In this document: positions 1-6,256 of the stretch, one piece after another
How positions within the stretch are numbered: the stretch's first letter is position 1
Layout: every line of letters begins with the position of its first letter
Source: Ruminococcaceae bacterium UBA3220
GTDB taxonomy: Bacteria > Bacillota > Clostridia > Oscillospirales > Acutalibacteraceae
Length of the DNA: 11,384 bases
Direction: 5' to 3'
Assembly (NCBI GenBank): GCA_002363095.1
Contig: DEWC01000096.1
Span: 1 to 11,384 of the forward strand
Translations under genes and position numbers: made by a program
The notes under the pieces: model-generated
Seen by the model: only the letters and a program-made list of their open reading frames with translations
Databases searched by the model: none
What the model was told of the DNA's origin: nothing

Positions 1-311
1 GTATAAACCGGCGTGCAGGTTTCGGTATCCTCGTGGAAAACATACTGTATAGGATTTATAACATCGTAACATATCAATTGTTCACTCTGCCAAAGATACG
101 CCATTTTATAATCATCGCGGGAGTTTAACACTTTTGAAAGAATGTATAAAAAGTTGATATAAAACCTTGTTCCGGTGCTCTTTGAATATGATACGAGATT
201 TGTTACATCTATTCTCGCCGTCATCGAGGTCGAGCATTTACAGTCCTCCGAAAAGTGCCTGAAAACCCCTTTTCTGTAATACTTTTCTTTGTCAATAACT
301 TTGTAGTTCAT
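1..311 (-). CDS. Chloramphenicol acetyltransferase-like (CatA-like) O-acetyltransferase, N-terminal part
   Basis: The first 103 codons are present; the gene runs off the left edge. Family members acetylate a hydroxyl group using acetyl-CoA in the cytoplasm, classically on chloramphenicol. The fragment follows the N-terminal CAT pattern in order: an IDKEKYYRK start (residues 6-14) like the family's 'W.RK' opening, a Cys followed by SMTARIDVTNL (29-39), an RFY..F.Y.L segment (49-58), DDYKMAY (66-72) matching the usual 'FR.A' region, and VFHEDTET (91-98) matching the well-known 'FH..TETFS'. The start at 311 has an AAGAGGA ribosome binding site 7 bases upstream. The catalytic HHAVCDG motif would lie beyond the window, so activity cannot be judged. 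It is separated from rlmD by 66 bases, the largest gap here, and may be its own unit. Family assignment is fairly firm. Whether it confers drug resistance is unknown, since many chromosomal CatA-like proteins have unknown substrates. Confidence 0.85.
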   Translation of the reverse strand, partial: MNYKVIDKEKYYRKGVFRHFSEDCKCSTSMTARIDVTNLVSYSKSTGTRFYINFLYILSKVLNSRDDYKMAYLWQSEQLICYDVINPIQYVFHEDTETCTPVY

Positions 312-340
312 TTTATAATCCTCTTTGATATGTGGTGCGG

Positions 341-388
341 AAAAAATGCCCGAAGGTCAATTTATGTTGCAAGGCAATTATTGTCGGG
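341..388 (-). terminator. Possible weak intrinsic terminator after rlmD
   Basis: On the minus strand CCCGA (388-384) can pair with TCGGG (353-349), and CAAT (383-380) with ATTG (361-358). A small inner hairpin TTGC-CTT-GCAA lies at 377-367. Six T residues follow at 346-341, close after the stem. The stem is interrupted by unequal internal loops, so stability is doubtful. It overlaps the last codons and stop of rlmD. This is the only T-run-plus-stem at a gene junction that I found, and it sits at the only sizeable gap. Confidence 0.3.
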
Positions 389-1724
389 ACAGTACAGATA
401 CCGTCTCGACATGATTAGTTCTCGGAAACAGGTCGAACGGAGTATATTCGATAAGATTATATCCGAATTCTCCGAAAACGGCGATGTCCCTTGCGAGGGT
501 TGCGGGGTCACAGGAAACATAGACCACCCTTTCGGGCGAAAAATTATTTGCGACAATATCAATAAGCTTTATATCGCAACCCTTTCTCGGCGGGTCTAAG
601 ATAACAACATCCGGTTTTATTCCTCTTGCCGAAAGATTCTTTGCCGCTTCTAAGGCATCCGAACATATAAACTCGGCATTATTTATACCGTTATCCCTTG
701 CGTTTTGAACGGCATCGTCTACGGCTTCCTTAACTATCTCGACACCGTAAAGGCTTTTGCACTCTTTTGCCATGGTAAGCCCTATCGTACCGGTGCCACA
801 GTACAGGTCAACTACCGTTTTACCTTCGGGTTCGGCGTATTCTCTTACCTTTTTATAAAGCAATTCAGCCATATTACGATTCACTTGATAAAAAGAGTTT
901 GGAGAAATGCGAACGCTTATACCGCAAATGGTATCGGTTATATATTTTTCTCCATAAAGCAGGATGTTTTTTTCTCCCAAAATAACATTGTTGTCCTTGG
1001 TGTTGACATTCAAATATACCGATTTAAGACGGTCGCCGACCGCTTCGCTTAAATATGAAATCAGCGCGGTTTTACCGGGAATTTCACTGCCGTTGCAAAC
1101 AATAACCACCATTATTTCGGTTTCATCTTTATTTGAACGGATATACAAATGCCTTAAAAGTCCGCGTTTGCAGACTTCATCATAGTCAGGCACACGATTA
1201 TCGCCGACCCATTTTTTGAAGGCGACAACTATTTTTTCATAAATTTGCGGTTGCAAAAGGCAATCGGTTACGGGGATTATTCGATGAGAGCGTGGTGCGT
1301 AAAGCCCCACTGTACCGCCTTCGCCTACCGGAAACTGCGCTTTATTACGATAACGGTTAACGGTATCTTCAAATACTATCGGACAAGGTGAGGCATCGAC
1401 TTTGGCGATACGGCGAATACAATCCTCCACTCTTTTTTGCTTTAAGGATAATTCACAGTCATAATCGATATGACGAAACGAACAACCGCCGCATTTTGAA
1501 AAACACGGACAATCAATCGAAATTCGGTGTTTTGAGGGTTCTGTAATATCAATAACCTTGCCGACAGAATAGTTCTTATTAACCTTTATAATCTTAACCT
1601 TTGCGACATCCCCGACGGCGGTTTGCGGGACAAATACCACAATATTATCCGCCCGTCCTACACCGTTCCCGGTATCGGTTATATCGGTGATTTTCAAATC
1701 GATTATATCATTTTTTCTCATCAT
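378..1724 (-). CDS. rlmD: 23S rRNA (uracil-5-)-methyltransferase, RlmD/RlmCD type
   Basis: This is a 448-residue SAM-dependent enzyme of the RumA/TrmA family, which places m5U in 23S rRNA. In Gram-positive bacteria one enzyme (RlmCD) can modify both U747 and U1939, so the exact site is not decided here. The domain order is a TRAM RNA-binding domain (about 1-62), 4Fe-4S cluster cysteines C72, C78, C81 and C155, an SPNSFYQVN segment (274-282), the SAM loop DLYCGTGTIG (306-315), DPPRKG (377-382), the catalytic cysteine in VSCDPATL (C405), and the proton-abstracting glutamate in NHVET (E440). All key residues are present. The start was placed at tandem ATGs 1724/1721 because the family begins just before the TRAM domain; an open extension to 1802 only overlaps the upstream gene. 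The start lies inside that gene's last codons, with only a weak AGG as ribosome binding site, which suggests translational coupling. Confidence 0.95.
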   Translation of the reverse strand: MMRKNDIIDLKITDITDTGNGVGRADNIVVFVPQTAVGDVAKVKIIKVNKNYSVGKVIDITEPSKHRISIDCPCFSKCGGCSFRHIDYDCELSLKQKRVEDCIRRIAKVDASPCPIVFEDTVNRYRNKAQFPVGEGGTVGLYAPRSHRIIPVTDCLLQPQIYEKIVVAFKKWVGDNRVPDYDEVCKRGLLRHLYIRSNKDETEIMVVIVCNGSEIPGKTALISYLSEAVGDRLKSVYLNVNTKDNNVILGEKNILLYGEKYITDTICGISVRISPNSFYQVNRNMAELLYKKVREYAEPEGKTVVDLYCGTGTIGLTMAKECKSLYGVEIVKEAVDDAVQNARDNGINNAEFICSDALEAAKNLSARGIKPDVVILDPPRKGCDIKLIDIVANNFSPERVVYVSCDPATLARDIAVFGEFGYNLIEYTPFDLFPRTNHVETVSVLSRQ

Positions 1725-2139
1725 TGCGCTTGCCTGTTTCGTCCCCTTCAAGCGAGCCCTCCTGGAACAGTGATGTTCCGCGACGGCAATCATAATAGCC
1801 ACCGTCTATAACATCAAGTTCCACTCCGTTTATCGAAACTATTCGGCTGTTATCCTGCCAAAAAACCTCAACATCGTCAATCCCGGTTTGCCAAAAAACA
1901 TTCCGTGATTTTCCGTCTTCTGTCAATTCACAGCGAACGCCTTTGCCGACGCAGGTGTCAATTGTGTATGTATCAATCTTGTAAACGCCGTCAGGCGAGC
2001 GGGTTGTAGCAGTTAATTCGCCTTTTGGCAAATCGGAAATATCCGAAAAAAGGCTCCCCTTTAAAGAATAGAACAGATTAACCGCCGTAACCGAAAACGC
2101 CAAAAAATATACAGATAGTAAGAAAATCTTCTTTTTCAT
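1708..2139 (-). CDS. Small membrane-anchored protein, DUF5412-like
   Basis: This 143-residue protein has a Lys-rich start (MKKK) and one hydrophobic segment at about residues 4-26, acting as signal anchor or uncleaved signal peptide. The rest would be an outward-facing beta-rich domain. SPDGVYKIDTYTID (48-61), NVFWQ, VEVFWQDNSRIVSINGVELDV and a following YYD resemble DUF5412 proteins, which share the order 'SP.G.Y', 'W.D...V.ING..L.V' and an aromatic-Asp end. No function is established for that family as far as I know. The last 25 or so residues are highly charged (Glu, Lys, Asp, Arg) and probably disordered; their codons also hold the start of rlmD, a 17-base overlap. An AAAGGGA ribosome binding site sits 6 bases before the ATG, and the gap to the upstream membrane-protein gene is 18 bases. 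The family call rests on recalled motif similarity and is moderate. Confidence 0.7.
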   Translation of the reverse strand: MKKKIFLLSVYFLAFSVTAVNLFYSLKGSLFSDISDLPKGELTATTRSPDGVYKIDTYTIDTCVGKGVRCELTEDGKSRNVFWQTGIDDVEVFWQDNSRIVSINGVELDVIDGGYYDCRRGTSLFQEGSLEGDETGKRNDEKK

Positions 2140-2157
2140 AAAACGTCCCTTTCGATG

Positions 2158-2952
2158 CTATTTTGCAACTACCGTGTATTGCCGTTTTGAAAAATCAACA
2201 GATTCGTTATGAGCGACCGCAACACATTTTCCATGGATGACATATGCCAGCATAAAAAAAGGCATTGTAAAAAACAACGGCAGTACGGGTAAGGATATCA
2301 GAATATATCCAATCATACTGAATAACAATAGCCAAAAATCGACTTTTGTTGCTCTTGAAATATCGATTGAAAGGCCAATCGCATCTTTTACCTGGATAAA
2401 ATCGTTTGAAACAAAGAAATAAATTGAAAGATAATACTTGATATTTATAAGAAAAACTATTCCTATTCCCAGTATTTGGAGAAATATCGAGGCGGTTTTC
2501 AGAATTGGAGTCCATATCGGCATTGCAATGTCAAGCATCTTGTAAACACCCGAATTTGAAAGAACCAGCAATAGTCCCGGAATAATCATAACGAAAAAGA
2601 CCGATATTAACACTGCGAAAAAAATGCTTGAAACAAAATGCATTGCCCTTTTATATTTTTGAAGCGATGAAAAATAGTAAAGCATTGAAACGGGCTTTAC
2701 GCGCTCGCCTTCAATCAATGCGGAAAAATATCTTACGGCGCCTAAAAAAGCAGGCAATACAATAAGATAAACATACAAAAACGAAAACAAAAAGAGCCAA
2801 AAACGACCTGCAAAAACCGACATAAGATAAGAAATCACAGTACCGGAAAAGGCTACGGTCATACAAGCGAAGGAAACCGTCAGTGAGCCGACGCAATTCT
2901 CTTTAAAAACCGATTTTGCCGTCTTTTTAATACGCGAATTGTCAGGTAACAT
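2158..2952 (-). CDS. Polytopic membrane protein, possibly DUF975-like
   Basis: This 264-residue integral membrane protein has hydrophobic segments at roughly 21-47, 51-76, 105-132, 146-171 and 205-240; the last is long enough to cross twice. The arrangement recalls DUF975 proteins: a short Lys-rich amphipathic N-terminus ('RIKKTAKSVFKEN'), a 'YYLSIYFFVSNDF...AIGLSIDISR' stretch (173-200) before the penultimate helix, and a W-L-L-L-F-S-M-I-G segment (207-215) resembling that family's 'LSFIGW'. Function is unknown; no transporter or enzyme motif is visible. The C-terminal tail is short and polar. An AAAGGA ribosome binding site 8 bases before the start overlaps the pcrA stop codon, leaving a 12-base gap, so the gene is probably translated with pcrA. 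Being a membrane protein is well supported; the family name is tentative. Confidence 0.8.
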   Translation of the reverse strand: MLPDNSRIKKTAKSVFKENCVGSLTVSFACMTVAFSGTVISYLMSVFAGRFWLFLFSFLYVYLIVLPAFLGAVRYFSALIEGERVKPVSMLYYFSSLQKYKRAMHFVSSIFFAVLISVFFVMIIPGLLLVLSNSGVYKMLDIAMPIWTPILKTASIFLQILGIGIVFLINIKYYLSIYFFVSNDFIQVKDAIGLSIDISRATKVDFWLLLFSMIGYILISLPVLPLFFTMPFFMLAYVIHGKCVAVAHNESVDFSKRQYTVVAK

Positions 2953-2964
2953 AGTATCCGTCCT

Positions 2965-5316
2965 TTATACCGATTTTAGTTTTGTATAATTTGCCATTAT
3001 TTTCTTTGTGCCGACATTCTCGAACGCGATTTCAAGCAAGGTATCGTTGGACATCTTGGTGACTTTTATAATCATACCTTTGCCGAAGGTTTTATGTTCA
3101 ACGACCTGCCCTTCCTTGTAATCGGCAGCGGCCGAAACCGGAGCAACGGTTGTTTTAGCAAAAGGATCGGTGTGAATTCTCCGCGAAGAGGTTCGCGGCA
3201 CCGAATGTCCCTCCGATGAATAAGCGCTTTGAGAAAAACCGATTCTCGCAGTCTGATTACAATACTCAGGAGGTATTTCATTTAAAAACCTTGAGGGGAA
3301 ATTGCGTGTAGTTGAACCGTAAAGCATACGAGTCGAGGCATTTGTTATAAAAAGTTTTTCCTTTGCCCTTGTAATGGCAACATAGGCAAGTCTTCTCTCC
3401 TCTTCCATTTCCTCAGGACCGCCGTAAAGAGTTTGTGAACCGGGAAAAATACCTTCCTCCATACCGACGAGATAAACATTTTTGAATTCAAGTCCCTTGG
3501 CGGAATGTATGGTCATCATAACCGATTTGTCAACCTCATCATCCATTGCGTCAACATCATTGATGAGGGCTGTTTCCTCAAGAAAAGCGGACAATGAAGG
3601 TTCGTCCGAGTCAAGTTCGTAACTCTTTATTTCCGAGCCTAATTGCTTAACATTTTCAGCCCTGTCCGCCGATTTCGGGTCGGAATCGGTCAAAAGCATA
3701 TCGAGATAACCCGTTTTTTCAAGCATTTCATCAAAAATTTCGCTTACCGTATGGTCTTCGGCAAATTCCATAAAGCCGTTTAACATTTTACAAAAAGCGT
3801 CAAGTTTCGCGGCGGCGCGACCAATTAACGGGTAGTCGGCGGCATTTTGCAAAACCGAGTACAGAGGAATACCGAGATTTTCCGAAATTTCAGAGGCGTT
3901 ATTAACGGTTGTAGCCCCTATTCCCCTTGCGGGTTTATTTATTATTCGTTTAAGTCTTAAACTGTCGTTTTTATTGTTAATAACCTGTAAATATGCCAAA
4001 ACATCCTTTATTTCTTCACGGTCATAAAAGCGATGCCCGCCGATGACGGTATAAGCAATACCGCTTCTGGCAAAGGCGTTTTCTATCGAGGCAGATTGCG
4101 CATTCATACGGTAAAGCACGGCGTTTTCGGAAAATTTTCCGCCGTTTTTAACATCTTCAAGTATCTTTTCCGCAACGAATTTCGCTTCATCGCGCTCATC
4201 AAAGGCGGTAAAAACTTCGATTTTTTCTCCGTTGCCCGAATCGGTCCACAGATTTTTGCCTTTTCTGCCTACATTATTGCGTATAACTTCATTAGCAGCG
4301 TTGAGAATATTTCCGGTAGAACGGTAATTTTGTTCAAGCCTTATTACCTTCGCATTTTTGAATTCGTTTTCAAAACCGAGGATATTCTCAATAGTCGCTC
4401 CTCTGAAACGGTATATGCTTTGGTCATCGTCGCCCACAACGCATATGTTTTTGTTTTTTCCCGCAAGCATACTCACAAGAACATACTGCGCGTGATTGGT
4501 ATCCTGATATTCGTCCACCATCAGATATTTAAATTTGTTTTGGTAATAATCGAGAGTATCCGCGTCGGTTTTCAAGAGTTCAACGGTGTTGTAAATCATA
4601 TCGTCAAAATCCATTGCGTCATTCTTTTTAAGCTCGTTTTGGTAAAGTCTATAAAGTTTTGCAATAGTTTTTAAACGCAAATCACTGCCAGCCGTCTGCT
4701 CATATTCCGAAACCGATATCAAATCGTCTTTTGCGTTTGAAATAATGTTCAAAACCGCTTTTACCGGAAACATTTTTTCGTCAATACCGTTGTTTTTGAT
4801 TATTGATTTCATAACTCTTTTCTGGTCATCGGTATCATAAATCGTAAAATGGCTTGAATAACCGATGATATCGGCGTTTCGGCGAAGGATTTTTCCGCAG
4901 ACCGAATGGAAAGTGCCCGCCCATATATCAAGCGCGCTATCGCCCAATCTGTCGGCAATGCGGTTTTTAAGTTCACTTGCCGCTTTATTTGTAAATGTAA
5001 TTGCGAGTATTTCCCATGGTTTAGGCGCGTCTACGCTCCAAATGCCGGCATCGATATAATCCGTTTTCCCGTCAAGATAATCGAGAGCGTTTTGGATATC
5101 AGAAGATGAATGCTCGGATACCGACTCGCTGTTATAAGCATTTCCGTATTTAACGAGATTTAAAACACGGTTTACCAAAACAGTGGTTTTTCCGCTTCCG
5201 GCACCCGCCAAAACAAGGACGGGACCGTTTACGGTGGTAACCGCTTCAAACTGTTTATCGTTCATCCTCGCAAATTCTTTTTTTATCAGTTCTTTTCTTA
5301 TTTCACAAAAATCCAT
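2965..5316 (-). CDS. pcrA: ATP-dependent 3'-5' DNA helicase PcrA/UvrD type
   Basis: This 783-residue superfamily 1A helicase unwinds DNA in repair, replication restart and conflicts with transcription. The motifs are complete: Q-motif MNDKQFEAV (18-26), Walker A GAGSGKT (38-44), Ia ITFTNKAASEL (106-116), Ib GTFHS (134-138), Walker B VDEYQDT (267-273), III GDDDQSIYRFRG (295-306), IV LEQNYRST (327-334), V TIHSAKGLEF (602-611) and VI YVAITRAKEKL (645-655). A low-complexity linker (about 690-730) leads to a C-terminal Tudor-like domain (735-783, with VEHKTFGKG), which in PcrA contacts RNA polymerase. About 35 extra residues (55-100) lie between Walker A and motif Ia compared with the usual PcrA. 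The start at 5316 follows the upstream stop by 8 bases; its ribosome binding site is modest (AAAGGA at 13 bases, AGG at 4). An alternative start at the Met of MNDKQ would trim 17 residues without losing a motif. Confidence 0.96.
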   Translation of the reverse strand: MDFCEIRKELIKKEFARMNDKQFEAVTTVNGPVLVLAGAGSGKTTVLVNRVLNLVKYGNAYNSESVSEHSSSDIQNALDYLDGKTDYIDAGIWSVDAPKPWEILAITFTNKAASELKNRIADRLGDSALDIWAGTFHSVCGKILRRNADIIGYSSHFTIYDTDDQKRVMKSIIKNNGIDEKMFPVKAVLNIISNAKDDLISVSEYEQTAGSDLRLKTIAKLYRLYQNELKKNDAMDFDDMIYNTVELLKTDADTLDYYQNKFKYLMVDEYQDTNHAQYVLVSMLAGKNKNICVVGDDDQSIYRFRGATIENILGFENEFKNAKVIRLEQNYRSTGNILNAANEVIRNNVGRKGKNLWTDSGNGEKIEVFTAFDERDEAKFVAEKILEDVKNGGKFSENAVLYRMNAQSASIENAFARSGIAYTVIGGHRFYDREEIKDVLAYLQVINNKNDSLRLKRIINKPARGIGATTVNNASEISENLGIPLYSVLQNAADYPLIGRAAAKLDAFCKMLNGFMEFAEDHTVSEIFDEMLEKTGYLDMLLTDSDPKSADRAENVKQLGSEIKSYELDSDEPSLSAFLEETALINDVDAMDDEVDKSVMMTIHSAKGLEFKNVYLVGMEEGIFPGSQTLYGGPEEMEEERRLAYVAITRAKEKLFITNASTRMLYGSTTRNFPSRFLNEIPPEYCNQTARIGFSQSAYSSEGHSVPRTSSRRIHTDPFAKTTVAPVSAAADYKEGQVVEHKTFGKGMIIKVTKMSNDTLLEIAFENVGTKKIMANYTKLKSV

Positions 5317-5324
5317 AAAACCTG

Positions 5325-5564
5325 CTATTTCCTTTGTCTGTATATAAACGGATAAACCTGCTTTATAAGATTTCCGTTGTTTTCACAGTGGGCACGCATG
5401 GTAACCGGCTTGGTTAAATCAAGCGTGAAAATATTTGTAATTGATTTAGCGTCAATGACATATTTATCCGAAACAAGCTCAATCTCATAATCTTTTGAGG
5501 ATGCTATTTCGGCAAATTTTTTAATGTCATTTAAATTGTTTAAGAATATTTTTTGTTCAAACAT
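5325..5564 (-). CDS. Small HPr-like protein lacking the phospho-accepting histidine
   Basis: This 79-residue protein resembles the PTS phosphocarrier HPr in size and in the pattern of an N-terminal beta strand, a helix (IKKFAEIASS, 14-23), strand EIELVSD and then VIDAKSI (36-42) followed by a hydrophobic Leu-rich strand. Ser41 in 'AKSI' aligns with the regulatory serine (Ser46) of HPr in 'LKSIM'. The active-site segment 'GLHARPA' is absent: residues 8-14 are LNNLNDI with no His, so a normal phosphotransfer role is unlikely. Similar short HPr-fold proteins carrying 'YVIDAKSI' occur in Clostridia, usually without a known role. A start at 5564 has AAGGTG 6 bases upstream; gaps are 12 bases from the upstream gene and 8 to pcrA. 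A regulatory or protein-binding role is inference only. Confidence 0.75.
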   Translation of the reverse strand: MFEQKIFLNNLNDIKKFAEIASSKDYEIELVSDKYVIDAKSITNIFTLDLTKPVTMRAHCENNGNLIKQVYPFIYRQRK

Positions 5565-5576
5565 ATCTTACACCTT

Positions 5577-6245
5577 TTAAATAATGTATAACCCCGATTT
5601 GAGCAAAACATAGCGTTTTTCATCAAACGAAACATAAGAATAAACGCTTTCTGAGAATTCCTCTTTTTCTTCCAAAACATAGGAATCAAGATTGACATCA
5701 ATCAGTTTGTTTGAGCCTGAATTCGAAACCGTGGCAATACTATCCTTAATAAAAATATCTGTTGGAGCCGAAAAAGGTGATTTTTTACCACCGATTCGAA
5801 TTTCCTCGCGCATTGTTGTAAGATTAAAACGCAACAAAACATTCGCCTCTTGATAGCAAGCCCAGATCGTATTCTTATACGCGGCGATATCCGAGGGTTT
5901 TTCTCCCTTGTAGTTTAAATCACCGCTCCAAAACGGAAGCCCGGTCTGGTCAACAAGATAAGCGTTGCCCGTGTCTGCAACAATGCACAAAACACCCGAA
6001 GAAAGTTCGGTTGTTTTTGCGAGAACATAATTTGCCGAAAGTTCACTCGCGTTCCGGTAATTGCTTCCGAATTTTGAAAGAAGATATATGTTTTTGGCAA
6101 CATCGGTAGGATTCTTGTTGTCCTTTGTAATCATTTTGTATCCTACTAAAACAGCGTTTTCGGTTGCGCTTTTGCAGTATGTAAAAACCAAATTGCCGTT
6201 TTGACAAATCATATCGTATATTTCACCGTCAAAAACTCTTTCCAT
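5577..6245 (-). CDS. Uncharacterised beta-propeller-like protein
   Basis: I do not recognise a named family for this 222-residue protein. No signal peptide or membrane segment is visible, so it is probably cytoplasmic. It appears almost entirely beta-stranded, in repeating units of roughly 35-45 residues: 'GVLCIVADTGNAYLVDQTG' (84-102), 'DIAAYKNTIWACYQEANVLL' (119-138), 'PTDIFIKDSIATVSNSGSN' (161-179) and 'YSYVSFDEKRYVLLKSG' (202-218). Each has a strand, a short turn with N/D/G, then a strand ending in a hydrophobic residue, as in NHL/YVTN-type propellers. Only about four or five blades would fit, fewer than most closed propellers, so it may multimerise. The start at 6245 has a strong AAGGAG 6 bases upstream, overlapping the stop of the preceding PLP enzyme gene (11-base gap). 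The fold is inferred by eye; no function can be given. Confidence 0.7.
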   Translation of the reverse strand: MERVFDGEIYDMICQNGNLVFTYCKSATENAVLVGYKMITKDNKNPTDVAKNIYLLSKFGSNYRNASELSANYVLAKTTELSSGVLCIVADTGNAYLVDQTGLPFWSGDLNYKGEKPSDIAAYKNTIWACYQEANVLLRFNLTTMREEIRIGGKKSPFSAPTDIFIKDSIATVSNSGSNKLIDVNLDSYVLEEKEEFSESVYSYVSFDEKRYVLLKSGLYII

Positions 6246-6256
6246 ATTTTGCTCCT

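Noticed and set aside
334..360. Promoter for the CAT-like gene using TTGACC at 360-355 as a -35 box
   Set aside because: At 17 bases spacing the next hexamer is CACCAC; a TATA-like hexamer appears only at too great a distance.
255..599. Plus-strand frame across the rlmD/CAT-like junction
   Set aside because: It overlaps conserved coding sequence of both minus-strand genes and has no family features.
929..1685. Short direct repeat GGTATCGGTTATAT near 929 and 1671 within rlmD
   Set aside because: A single 14-base match in coding sequence from similar codon use (Asp-Ile-Thr-Asp-like stretches); no array or mobile-element boundary.
1725..1802. N-terminal extension of rlmD to an earlier ATG
   Set aside because: The added 26 residues are unlike the family and lie within the upstream gene; the TRAM domain begins just after the tandem ATGs at 1724/1721.
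4033..4674. Long plus-strand open frame (213 codons)
   Set aside because: It is antisense to the conserved middle of pcrA, has no recognisable motif, and is a shadow of the codon pattern on the other strand.
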